From: Stictocephala bisonia
Taxonomy: Eukaryota; Arthropoda; Insecta; Hemiptera; Membracidae
DNA: 64,000 nt
Assembly (NCBI GenBank): GCA_035578905.1
Contig: JAQJVL010000156.1
Location: forward strand, 62,001-126,000
Direction of reading: 5' to 3'
Shown here: positions 40,129 through 52,600 of the stretch, piece after piece
How the letters are laid out: the number at the start of each line of letters is the position of its first letter
Numbering within the stretch: position 1 is the first letter of the stretch
The notes under the pieces: generated by a model
Seen by the model: the letters and a program-made list of their open reading frames with translations, nothing else
The model's database searches: none
What the model was told of the DNA's origin: nothing
Program-made: the position numbers and the translations under genes

Positions 40129-41086
40129 ACATTTGGGGGTAAATACTCGACAGTTATTAGTCCGTCTTCTGACACCAAACGGCTCTCATTAGGGTGAGAA
40201 GGTGCGTTGTCCAGGACCAGAACAGCTGTGGGAAGGAAGGTTTTTTGATTTCAAAAAAGCAAAAACTTTTGGACAAAATTTGTTGTGAAACCAGTCATAA
40301 AAAAATGTCAGTATTCATTCAGCCTTTCTTTTGACCATAGTAGTGGACTGGCAAATTAACAGACCGGGTTCCTTTGAAGACCTTGGTTTTTTTGCCTTAC
40401 CAATTACGACAAGCTTTGACTTAAGAGTGCCTGCTGCATTGGAACAGCACAATACTGTGAGTCTCTCTTTGCTAGTTTTCTGACCGGGAGCACTTTTTTC
40501 ATTTCCAGCAGCTAATGTTTTCGAAGGAAGACATTTCCAATATAACCCGGACTCATCTGCGTTAAATATTTGTTCTGGCAACAAATTATTTTCTAAAACA
40601 TACTCGTTGAAACTCTCACTAAACTCTTTAGCTGCGTCGTCATTGCAACTCAGTTTTTCGCCTTGAATGTCAAGTTCCCTGATGCCATATCTTTTCTTAA
40701 ATCTGGTCAACCAACCGGATGACGCATCAAAAGGCCCTTCTAGGCCAAGAGAAGTAAAAAAACTCCTTTGCTTTCATAGCACAAATAGGCCCGTTTATAG
40801 GATTTCCTAGTGCTCGTTGGTTGTTGAACCATTCCAATAAAGCTCTGTCCAAGCCCTCGTAAGTTGCCTTTTTCATTGTTTTCCGTTGCTTCATAGCAGA
40901 AGAGGAATCAGATGAACTTGCAAACTTTAAAAACTCATTCTTTTTGTTTATTATACTTCGGACGGTTGTATCGCCTAAGTTATATTCAACTGAAAGTGCC
41001 TTTATTGTATGCCCTTTCTCAAACTTCCCAATAATTTCTAGTTTCGTCTGAATAGACAACACAGCTCTTTTCCGTTTTGTATCCAT
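40129..41086 (-). pseudogene. Tigger transposase fragment, array copy 5
   Basis: Has AVLS and YEGLDR like copies 3 and 4 but lacks their 2-bp deletion. A private extra A at about 40753-40760 shifts the frame inside AKEFF. Points to (1,2) and ((3,4),5) relationships. Confidence 0.85.
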
Positions 41087-42687
41087 GTTGTAAACACACA
41101 ATGCACTAAGAAAAACACAAAATGTAGTAACGTAAACACAAAAATGCACTAAACAAAACACTGTACACCAACTCACGTATGTCAACTCGTGAACGAAAAC
41201 AAACACAGTGAAAATAGAATAAAAACAGCGCACTGAACTGAGCAATATTGTTTACGTGTGTGACAAAGCAAGCGAACTTGACTGCAAATAACCTGGTTAT
41301 GTGCCAAGGTCAGCCACTTCTACAGGGTGTCCACGTGTAAACGATCGCTATAGATAGTGCGCGCATGGATGAGCCTGCCTCGTCTTATTATTGCGTAGTA
41401 TTTTACATTTTTCTAAAGCGTTTTTTTAATTTAATTTTTTTATTTGGCCATCCCCGTTAATTTACAACACCGATAATCCGCTCGCCGTTAATCAGGAGTC
41501 CACTGTATACAACTGTAATTTACATTGAAAACAAAAGCCTTTCAGAAAAAAGTAAAAATTTAATATTTGAACATTTATTATACCATCAAGAAGCCTTCGT
41601 AGTAAATTATCAAAATTAAATTAAATCAACAAATATTGTATACAAAAATAACTGTGAAAGCAATAAAACATATTTTGGCTAAACGACAAGACTTGTAAAA
41701 GTAATAATAAAAGAGCATATATACAATTTTAAAACCGAAAACAGTGAACAACTTATAAATTAGTTGAACCTGCTATCAATAACAGGTATAAAATTAAATT
41801 TGAAGAATCATCTATTGTTTATAAAGAAAATTCATGGAAAAAGAGGAACAAATTGAAAGTGCATTTATGGAATTAAAGAAAGAGTGAGTTTCTCAACTTT
41901 AAATGAATTTTATTGGTATCTTTTTAACATCCATTAGAGAAAATTTAGAAAAAACATCAATGATTAAAAACTTTTTATTAATTTTATCTACTTATATATT
42001 TCTGTTAATATTTACACATTTTATTTTGTTAAACAATTTAAACATTTGTTTTATATTTTTTTCAGTTTGTAAAATAATCTGATGATGCCATAGCAAGAAA
42101 AATGCATCCATGATAAATGTAATTTGTTTGGTTATTAAATATATTTTCTTTAATTTACCTATTTGAACATGGCTTTTATGTACTTTACATTCATGTTAAA
42201 ACCAGCTAGTCTAAAGACATGCTTTCAAATCACAGATCTAGTTTTAACTAGGTAGATGAAACAAAGACTTGTAGGCAAACGTTTTTTATTTATTTGTTTA
42301 CACAGAAATGAGATAAACAATTTAATAATGATGTAAAAATACAATTCAATTCATATACTAAATAATTGTAGTAATATCCTATGATTAGGGATACCATAAA
42401 TCAGGGGTTCTCAAACTGTGGGGCGCGACCCCCAGGCATTTCATTACATTTTTGTCTGGCATTTCGTCAGACGGTTTGTCATCTTCTCCCTTTTCTTCTG
42501 GGTTGTTTAAGACCATCGCAATGATATTGTCTTCGGTAACATCCTCTTCTTTGAGCAGACAATAGCGACCACGCCCATGCCACTACTACGCACAAATCAC
42601 AATTACAGAGATATACAGGCCTGTGGAAAAGACAGCATCATAGACGGAACGCCGCGTTGCTGGATCCCTCATTGAATTATGCATTGT

Positions 42688-43920
42688 ACATTTGGGGGTA
42701 AATACCACATTAAAATCCTTTCTGAAAAAAAGGCTTTCATTAGGGGAAAGTGCTTGTAACCAAAAAGGTTTGGGGGAAGGGAATTTTTTTTTAAAAAAAC
42801 AAAAATTTTTTACAAAATTTTTTTAAAAAAACCATCCCAAAAAAAATGTCAGTATTTATTACCCTTTCTTTTTAAACCATATATGGGATGGAATTAAAAG
42901 AAAGGGCCCCTTTGAAGACGGTTTTTTTTTCCTTACCAATTACGAAGCTTTTCTTTAAAGGTTCCTTGATTAACAGCACAACTGTAGTCTCTTTTTTTTT
43001 TCTACCGGGAGCCTTTTTTCATTTCCCGCGGTAAATTTTTCGAAGGAAACATTTCCAATATAACCCCCTCATCTGGTTAAATATTTTTTTTTGGCAAAAA
43101 TTTATTTTTTAAAACAACTCTTGAAACCCCTCATAAACTCCCACTCCCGTCAATGCAAAACCCTTTTTTCCCTGAATGTCAAAGTCCCCTGATGCCATAC
43201 TTTTCTTAAATCTGGTTTAAAACCACCGGGGGAACGCAAAAAAAAGGCCCCTTCAAAGGCCAAGAGAATAAAAAAAATTTTCATTTAAGCACAAATAAAG
43301 GGTTTTTTTAAAAATTCCTAGGGGTTGTTGTTTGAAAAATAAAACTTGTCCAACCCCCCTAATTTCCCTTTTTCATTGTTTTTCCCTTGCTTATGCGAAA
43401 AAGGGGGAATCAGTGAAATTTTAAAATTTAAAAACTATTCTTTTTGATTAATTTCACCGGGGATCCCTAAGTTATATTTAACTGAAAGTGCCTTTATTTT
43501 ATGCCCCTTTTTTAAAAATTCCCAAAAAATTTCCTATTTTCGGTTTGAATAGACAACAAAATTTTTTCCGTTTTTGTATCCTTTGAAAACACACAATACT
43601 AAGAAAAACAAAATGTTTTAACTAAAAACAAAAATTGCACAAACAAAACATTAAACCCAACTCACGTAGTCAACTTTTTTAAGAAAAACAAACACATAAA
43701 AAAGAAAAAAACGCCCACTGAACTACAATTTTTTGTTTACGTGGGACCAAGCCAAGCGAATTTTTTTCTCAAATAATGGTTATTCCAAGTGTAGATTCTA
43801 AGGTGGCATTTTAAAAGCTAAAAAAAAATATCCCCGGGGAAACCTGCCTCGTTTTTATTGCTAAATATTTTCATTTTTCAAAAGCTTTTTTTATTTAATT
43901 TTTTTTTTAACCCCAAATTT
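42688..43920 (-). pseudogene. Array copy 6: partial, sequence-degraded Tigger right part
   Basis: Follows the unit landmark by landmark (TTTCTTTT, CCGGGAGC, TTTCATTTCC, CGAAGGAA, TTCCAATATAACCC, TGATGCCATA, GTTATATT, ACTGAAAGTGCCTTTATT) but with very many homopolymer gains and missing bases. It stops near the CCCCAAATTT equivalent of CCCCGTTAATTT, before the right TIR, and unique sequence follows at 43921. The pattern looks like unpolished consensus rather than neutral decay. Confidence 0.75.
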
Positions 43921-44059
43921 ATTCATGTTTAAAAGTTACAGCAACAACAATTTAGTTTTTACAAAAACTGCAAATGCCTAGAGAGTATGAATTCCAGTTT
44001 TAGGGAAAAGGTAAAGCTTGTGATTCCAGGACATGCTAACCCACAGAAAAAATTATACA

Positions 44060-44300
44060 TAGATCGCTTTCTTATGGCCGCAGTGAACGCCTCAGTGACA
44101 GTTTTAAGTAGATTAGAACTAAGATATATCTTTATACATCTGCAGATATAATTTCTACCTTAATCCTTGAGTATTTGGGAATAATAAAGGTGGGGCTGAC
44201 AAAGTGCTGGCTCTGTCATCACAGTCAGACTGGAGAAATAACTAATCGAATAACTTCATACACACTATTGGATGCAACCTCTGTGGCTACCTTTAATGTC
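44060..44300 (-). repeat. Dispersed repeat family, copy 1
   Basis: Landmarks GCAGTGAACGCCTCAGTG, TATATCTGCAG, GTGCTGGCTCTGTCATC and ACTATTGGATGCAACCTCTG recur in the same order at 49285-49525 and, with an internal insertion, at 52285-52740. Probably a retroposon; no Pol III boxes were identified. Confidence 0.5.
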
Positions 44301-44954
44301 AAGATGTATGATTTGGTTTAGCAACAAACTTTTTAAAATATGATTGTCTAGTTATTTTGTATCTATTACAACTTCACATCTAAACAATGTTTTAACAGAT
44401 TGAAAGAACATTTTTGTTTATAAACTTACTTATGACTAGAACTGACACTTGATAGGCTCAAAAAATCATTTTATTTCCTTACATTTACACTACCGATATC
44501 AACCTGTCATATTGTATTAGTAAAACTCAAATACATCAACTAAATGAGCTTAATCTATAAATATGGCCACAATATTTGTTTTAACTCTATTAAAACAATT
44601 TACTTTGTTTGTAAAATTAACAGTTTTGTGACTGTTAGTTTCAGAACTGTTCCAAAACTTCAGTTCGATGTTTAACACACACTTGCAAACTAATTATAGT
44701 GTGTTTTTTCTACTACAACAATTGTTTTGATAGGTAGGATTGAAAAAAAAAATAAAAACAGATGATAATGCAGTTTATAAAGCATAAAAGAAATATTACA
44801 AGAAGCAGTAATACTGACATATTCGATTATATTGCATTAAATAGGCTTTTTTAATATTTAATACTTTTAAATAAATATGCATAGAAATTATTATATTGAT
44901 ATACTGTATCTTTTAAGCAAATATGTATACTTTTATATATTTAAAGTTAAATGT

Positions 44955-45042
44955 AAAAAAGGCCATGGGGCGCTAACTTTGCCTTTTTGTAAATACTTCA
45001 GTTTTGCAAATAAAAATTTTTTTATTCTATTCTATTTTTAAA
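44955..45042 (+). repeat. LINE 3' tail fragment
   Basis: GGCCATGGGGCGCTAACTTTG, then TGCAAATAAAAATT and (ATTCT)n-like repeats, resembles the 3' end of a CR1/Jockey-type LINE. No coding part is attached. Confidence 0.35.
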
Positions 45043-45701
45043 TAGAGAACAAAATGGATCAATAACCATCTGCCGGTAATTCCATCAGTCAATTCCTGCT
45101 AGTCAGTGTTATAAAAACCTAGTCTACCTTTCCGATTGAAAGCCGTACCTGGTATGGCTTTTGGATTGCGTCGTAATAATGTCTGTAAGTCGTTACTCAA
45201 GCACTGTTAATGTGCTATGATCTGTTGTGCGATCTCTCTCTTCCAATGCTAACCTCAAACTGACTAACAAAGGAATTGAGTGTAGTGCGGTCAGTACTCA
45301 GCCGAGTAGCACGCAAGGTTCGTATTGGGTCAGTACTGACTTACCCGGCAGCAAATGTGTTAAAGGGTTAGTTTTTATACAGTACATGTCGTTTCTATAA
45401 ATAAATCAGAGTGCAACAGAGACTAGGTGCCTAGATAATAGGATGGGAAAGGGTTAATGTTAGATTAATACAAATGTTTTAGCTTGATTGAACAAATTAT
45501 TTTTAAAAGCTATAATTAAGATAAATATTTAAAATTAAAGTATTTAAAGATAAAAGGTATTATTAATAAACAATATAAAATCTATTTTGGCTTTAAAATG
45601 TATTTTTGGGGGAAAATAAAATATGTTCTGATTCTGACTTAAAAATCGTAGCCTACGTCATAAAATGAGCATTATATTATTTTAAATATGTATATATGGT
45701 A

Positions 45702-46388
45702 CAGTAAACCTTGTTTTATCCGGATTCCGGTTTATACGGATCAGCTGACTGATCCGATGGACGGTGAATATTTGTTTTCTAAATTTGTTATACCACCGTA
45801 GAAATATTAAACATCGTTCTCTTATGGAAGTTTTGGCGATAACTCATTAAAGCAGCATTGCTTGCGTAGTATCATAAACATGCACGTGTGCAGGTATGAT
45901 TCCTGATATACAACAAACTGTACGTACTATATTGTATTTGGATTTGTTATTGGGCGATCTTTACGGAGTGCTAGCTGTCATGTCACACGCTTTTTATTGT
46001 TTCTATTAGTAGCCGCTAAGTTGCGTACGTAAATATTTAAGGTTATAGTAGAGTTATGAATACACAGAATACTGAATAGTGCTGAATAAATACTTTCTAG
46101 TGTAACAGTATTTGGCTTTTTGTTGTTTATTTACATAAAAACACTGACTTTGGTCAAGTTTAGGATTGGTAACATATTTTTATCGAGCCTTCTTTTAGTT
46201 CCCAGAATATTCTCACGCAAATGAAGCAAGGCCGGACTGTCTGCATGCCTCTATGAAGCGGACATTGCTCATTGTACTATGGAGGCGTCTTTTACCGATA
46301 TTAACCAAGTTTTTATCTTGTATTTTTTGTCCGGATTTATGTGTATACGGATACTGCCACATTAGTCCGGATAAAACGAGGTTTACTG
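45702..46388. mobile_element. Tigger/pogo-like MITE
   Basis: The left end CAGTAAACCTTGTTTTATCC and the right end CAGTAAACCTCGTTTTATCC (reverse complement) differ at one position, each flanked by TA (45700-45701, 46389-46390). 687 bp, no transposase ORF. It sits just downstream of the NADPH oxidase stop codon. Confidence 0.75.
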
Positions 46389-46516
46389 TATTTTGTTTTA
46401 GTTACTGAAATGTTCGTATACTATTAAATTAGTTAAAGCATACAAATTTAGCATAAAACTAATTCAGGCTTATTTATATCACAGACATCTTAAATACATT
46501 AAAATAAATAAAGTGG

Positions 46517-46637
46517 TTAGGAAAATGATTCATGAATACACTTGAAGTGAGATCCATTATTGTTGAACATGTCAGCGGTGGTCTTGATCTGTTTGATGAG
46601 TAATTGAGGCCCGCAAATAAACACAGGCACCTGCTTT
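46517..46637 (-). CDS. NOX4: NADPH oxidase last exon (CGP and C-terminus)
   Basis: 121 nt from a TATTGTTTCAG acceptor to TAA. Encodes KQVPVFICGPQLLIKQIKTT then ADMFNNNGSHFKCIHESFS. CGP binds the NADPH nicotinamide region; the terminal aromatic-Ser pair matches the NOX4 end. Confidence 0.92.
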
Positions 46638-49600
46638 CTGAAACAATATCTTTTGTTAGTATGGATGTTGAGTTTGAAATTATTAACAGTAGAGTGTCGT
46701 TATCTGACATTCCGTTTTAAGCAACGCACACGTCCCAAAACTAAAAATAAAAATTATCTCAAAATAGTATAATGTATGATGAAATCATAATGATATAGCA
46801 TGATAACATAATGAAGAAAACTATGAGAGGTTTCATCCCAATTTGTTGCTTACTGTGCTTGACTTTGTGTTGGGCGGGGACCATACCGTATGAGCAGGCT
46901 ACATAACTTTTGTCAATGTATTGCATGTATGGTATTTTGAGGACAGCACTTGTAGAAACTGATAATAGTGACAATCTTCAGGCAAGCAATTAACAATAAC
47001 AAACTTTTTTTCAAAATCTTAAATTCTTTTTATGGTCAAAATCCGTTATATGCCCCCAATTGTATTTTTTCACAATAATGTTAAATAATAAAGAGATAGG
47101 TATTGTAGGTGTTAAACATGATCAACTAAGGTTACAACTATGATCAACTTGGATAGCACCTGTGATCAACTTGGGTAGTACCCGTGATCAACTTGGGTAG
47201 CACAGGTTAAGTTAGGTTAGGAGGTTAAGTTGGATTAAAAGTTAAGTTGGGTTAGGTTTACGTATCCCTTTATTAAACAATGCTGTGGAGAAATACAGTT
47301 GGGGGGGGCATGTAATGGATTTTGACCCCTTTTTAAAGCATGACTTTTTGTAATCATAACAGTGCAGTTTATCAAGTGTTTTACTTTAATGTGAATAAAT
47401 GCTTATTAATATGTATTTTAACTGCTGTAAATTGTCAAATTTTTATCACTATATTGTACGACTACAGCAATTTAAATAGGGTAATGTATTAGCATAGTTT
47501 GTTTTTTAAATATTTTAAAATACATTTTTTTTTTTATATATAAAAACTGAACAAGAGTTATTTTGTATACTGAACTGTATTGTATCTGACATCATTACGT
47601 CTGTTTCGGTGGATAAGTGAAGCTCTACTGTATCTAGTATTTTAAAAATTAAATTAAAAAACATTAGCAAGTATACAATGTTGTCAGTTCACATTTTATA
47701 TTTATATACCATGTTTGGTGATAGACATGTTCTTCTATTTATTATGTTGTAAGAAATATTCTCAGAAAAGAAGAGCATTTGATTTATTTAACTATAAAAT
47801 AGAAATAAAAAAAGTTATGCTTAAAACATTACCAGTAGTTGTCATCTAAATGACATTCCCTCCCCAAACCAACTGCTGACAGTGGTGGTATTTCTTGTTT
47901 GGAAGTTCAAAACAGATAGCTCACCCTATAATATTTTGTTGTTATATCATTATTATATGGTACTTGATTTTCAAGAAATTATTTTATTGAAATATAAATA
48001 ACGACATACAAACAGGAATTTTATATTTAGAGGATAAACTGTTAATTATTTTCAAACTATAAGTTTGAACCATCATGATTCAAAATATAAAAATGGTTTT
48101 GATTTTATAGAGAAAATTATATGACATTTTTAGTTACAACAATCATTAAGTTGTTTACTTAAGTTTATGATGGAGGTTTTTCAGGATAGAACTTGTAATA
48201 ATCATATCATTACTGAGTCCAGCATAAATAAGGTAACATTATGTTGAAAGAAAGTGTAACTGTCTTAACCCTTAGAGCGCCATTTATACAATGCCTATCT
48301 TCCGTTTAGCGCTAATTTATTGTAAAAAAATCAAAATTACATTTTTTAGTTGCTCATATTTTTTTATTGTTCTGTACAGGAAAATAAAAAATATGATAAC
48401 ATTTTGAAACTTTTATTAGCTTACTATACCTTTTTTTCTTATGTATGAATATGTAAATAAGCAAACTTTTACTTGAAAGTTAGCCACAGGCATAGATCAC
48501 TTATACAGTATGAATCAATACAAAATATTATTACTATTAATAACGTATGTATAATTGAGTACATTTACTTGTACATAAACTGATAAAGACAGGGTCTGCA
48601 CATAACACATATAATAAAACAATAAGTAAATACATATAGCACTTGATTACGATGTATTTAGTACCGTCTGCAAAATCAAAATCGGCCGGATTATTTATAT
48701 TAACATTTAAAACTAATAAATTACTTACATATATTAAACTAAAGTAATGATAAAACAACTAAATATACAGTTTCAAAGAGGTAAGGCGGCGGACAATAAC
48801 ACCCGCTTGGCTCGACAGTAGCTGCTTGTATATGCGCTTGTGGCGTTGAGCAGCACATCGGAAATGTACACTGCCAGACAAAAAACAGCCTCGTACTGAT
48901 TGACAGGCCAACAAAAGGTCGCGAGTTGCAGAATGTGTCTCTCATGAGTCACCGCTCATAAACCAAATGCACTACTGGATTAAATTAGAAACATTATTAC
49001 GAAAATATTATTTTTGTAATTATTACGTATATATGCGCTTACGGCGTTCAGAGCAAAGTCAATATATGCGCTTACGGCGTGATAAGGGTTAAATGGTAAA
49101 TGTAAATTAATAAAATATACTGTCACAGTTCTAAATACTTGAAATTTGCTTGTTGAACTGAAGCATTGAATTATAAAATACTGTCATTAAGAATATTTTG
49201 CCATATTTTATTTGCCCACTGTACTACAATCTTGTAAATTATTGTAGCCCTTGAATTAAGAGCATGAAGAGAGAGAGGAAGAAACAGAGATCGCTTAGTA
49301 AAGCCGCAGTGAATGCCGGTAGTTGGATTAAATTGATGAACATCTTACTTTTTTTACTTACAATAATTAATCGGGTTACCCTTGAGGGTAAAAGGGGAGA
49401 ACTGACAATGATGCTGGCCCTGCTATCCACATGGTGACTACAAAACTAACTACTCTACACACCCCACCAAACGCACCTAATACCCATTCAGAGCACTGAT
49501 GCGACCTCTGTTTCTTCTCTGTGGTAAATGCTATATTACTTGTTATACAGAGTCTTCCAATCAGTAAAAAGTTCTGTCCACTCAGGTCGACCAGTGTGGA

Positions 49601-52600
49601 TTCTCCTCTCCATCAGATTGTCAAAGACGGCGTTGAACTGCAGGAAAAAATCTCAATAACAAATATCATAATGAATAACTTAAACCATGCTTAGTTTAGT
49701 CATAGTGTTTTATTTGCCCAAAAGAAGAATTGTTATAAGGCAAGTCAAAAATACAAAAACAGTTTCTTGAAGCTTCTTTAGTTACTAACATAATTATTTC
49801 TTTTAAAACAACTAATAATATAAACATGTGGTTATCTAACAAATATTACCAAGGAAAATGTTTTAATGCAAAGCTAATATTAACTTGTGTTCCTGGTGGA
49901 TGCAACATGTTTGACATAGTTCTTGCAAGACATGGCCTTCTAAACATATCACCTTTACTATGAGTTTTTATTTTATTTATTCTTAAAACTCTGATGACAA
50001 AATATGAACGAATATGGATTTATGAATGAGTGTAGTTGAGCAAATATAGTAATTGTTACAAAACTATTCCTTAGAAGGTGTCATTAATTTATAGCCCAGT
50101 GACAAATGAACAGCTGATTATCAGGTGATTATCAGCTGATCCCTTTCAAAATTTGTTATGACTGATTGGGATCGTACTGAGAACTTTAAGCACATGAAGC
50201 TGGGATTGAACCAACTACGCTACCTATTGAAGTAAAAGCTTTGCTGGCTATTTTTGAAATAAGCTTTAGATTATGAAAATTGATTCACCTTAGTCTTCAG
50301 ATAACATTAATCATTTAGCCTTGCATAACAGTTTCATACCCGCTGTATTCCTCCTCCTAAATTCTCTGCTTTTGCTTCAAAGTTAACTTAATTTCCTCAC
50401 ATACAACATTAAGATTCTTAACTTTTCCATTGTAATGTTTGGAATTAAGTTCTTTCAGGAGATTATTCTCCAGCAGAGAGTTCAAAGGTTAACTCATGAT
50501 TTGATTATCCAATAGAATGATTTTAGCCATCAGAATACACTTATTTAAATTTACTTGGATTTCTTCATCTTCTCCCTCACTAATTTTTCAAATATGCTAT
50601 TGATATTTTCCTGATTGATGAATTTAACAAAAGATGGCAAAATAAATACCTCATTTTTGATCTTCCACCAATTTTGTGTTTTTAAGCGCTAAATAATAGG
50701 GTGAATCTTTTACCTGAATAACCAACCCCCTCTTAATTTACCGTGGGTGGTTCAAACAGTCAAGTGAAGGAATATGAACTTTAGTGTGTAAAGTGAAAGC
50801 CCAGAGTGAAGAGCACCTGATGATGAGGACATCCTTTGAAACTGGTTGTGCTGAAAAAAACAAGTTTGGTAGCAGACAAAAAAAGGTATTTATTTTACCA
50901 TCTATTATTTTGTTTCAAATAACTCTAGTGGCAATCGTTTTATAGCACTAGAGACAGAACCAGATAAAAAATGTATTCTAAGTTTTATTAGGTAGGCATT
51001 TACTCTTTATCTAGCGAAATATTAATGATTCAAAAATCAGAATCAACCCTATTATGCAGAAAATACTCCAAGTGCATAAAATACTTCTTTTATGTTTTTT
51101 TAATTAAAATTAAAAATTTAATTTAATTAAAAAGTTACTAAAGAACTTTAACTAATATATTACCTGTAATTTCTTGTTTGGTGTATGTCTGGTAACAAAG
51201 AAAGAAACGTCAAACCTATCAGGCTGGTTAGCAAACCAAAACTGAAACAGAAAATTGTACTTGAAAAAAATATTGTTAGGAAATGCTAGTACATTTAAAG
51301 ACTGTAATTATACTAACATAGTTTATGTTTCTCTGTAAAATATGCAGAATAGTAAATAGGCATTTTAACCATGTAGCCAACCTGTACTATTAAATAAATG
51401 TGACTGGGTTTCTGTCATGCCTCATAACTGTAGATAGGCCGCATAGAAAATGACCCACTAAATGCAGCTGTGCAAGAGACATGGACTGAATGGTGTAGGT
51501 AAGAGAGAGTACTGCTCTTCTCCTACTGTGTTATTCCATTAATGTTGTCATGGCAAGTAGGAAGACGGTAGGGTCGCTTACTATCAGGGCAGTATCAAAC
51601 CCCACCCACTTAGTCCTTAGTAGAAGTGACTACTGGTTGTTTTCATTCACTCTAACAAATCAAGCTTAGAACAGTCAAATTAAAGCATTATTTAGTATTC
51701 AAATAACTATAACATAAATAATAATGATGTGATGTTTTTCTCCTCCTACTCACTAGTAATACACAGATCATAGAGATAGGGGCGAATGAATGTAGATGAA
51801 TGAGTGTAGTCATTTTCACCAACTATGTAGGTTATGTGAAATTGTATAGAATGAATGGAAAATTTCAGTTGGGTTATTGACGATTGCTATACAATTGTTA
51901 TAAATTGTTCTTTGCAATAAAGTAATTTGAATTGAACTAAAGTCGACTATTCCTCAGAAAGAGCTATTTATTAATAGCCAGGGAAATTATTATTCTAAAC
52001 ACTTCTGCTTTATTTTATTACATCACAAAACCTATAATTGTTATAACTCGATAATTATTCTATTAATAATAAATTAAATGAAATCTTCATAAATCAATGT
52101 CTTTACAATGACATTTGCCTTATTTTGTACTGTACCTTATGGAGAAGATCTGTAATGAGACCTGCAGCCCAACTAAGCTCAACGTAAGTTCTAACAACCC
52201 ACACCAGATGTAGTCGGGAGGGCTTCAATCCGCCACTCTGACTGAAACATATTAAATGAGCTTTATTGGAGAATTGTTCAAAGGTAAAGGCTGCAGTGAA
52301 TACCTCAGTGGCGTTATAAATAGATTATAATTAATGTATTCTTTATATATCTGCAGTAAGAATTACTACATTTTATCCTTGGGAGTAATAAATGGAGTCT
52401 GATAAGGAGCTGGCTCTACCTTGGTTCCTATTTAACAGGTTGCCTCATTATCGTATGGTGTATAAAAACTAAAGTGTCATCAAGAGTATGAATATTAGAT
52501 GTTTTACATTGTTGCGGTTTGTTTAGTTTACAGCAATAAACATAGAAAAAACACAGCTGAGGCCTCCCTATGACGTAAATGCTACCTATGCGATACAGAT

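Larger units (their letters stand above)
29900..43920. repeat. Tandem array, unit about 2557 bp (5 copies plus a degraded sixth)
   Basis: Units start at ACATTTGGGGGTAAATACTC: 29900, 32458, 35016, 37572, 40129 and 42688 (lengths 2558, 2558, 2556, 2557, 2559). Each unit is the right 1376 bp of the Tigger element plus 1182 bp of adjacent DNA. The junction reads TTGTACATTTGGGGG; the original Tigger context at 29896 is CGTAACATTT, so ACATTT microhomology marks the breakpoint. Copies are over 99% alike by eye but have diagnostic differences. The sixth copy is partial and sequence-degraded. Confidence 0.92.
43921..45701. other. AT-rich sequence downstream of the array
   Basis: No gene. Contains a copy of a dispersed repeat (about 44060-44300) and a LINE 3' tail (about 44955-45042). 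A moderately GC-rich stretch at 45050-45370 (ending GTTAAAGGGTTAG) might be a further TTAA-type element, but no partner end was found. Confidence 0.4.

Noticed and set aside
29900..41086. Array copies as a functional multicopy gene family
   Set aside because: All copies share the same frameshift and TGA and lack the C-terminal catalytic Asp (except the parental element), so none can make transposase.
49239..49430. 63-codon minus-strand ORF
   Set aside because: Lies within a dispersed repeat found at three places, with no conserved frame among copies.
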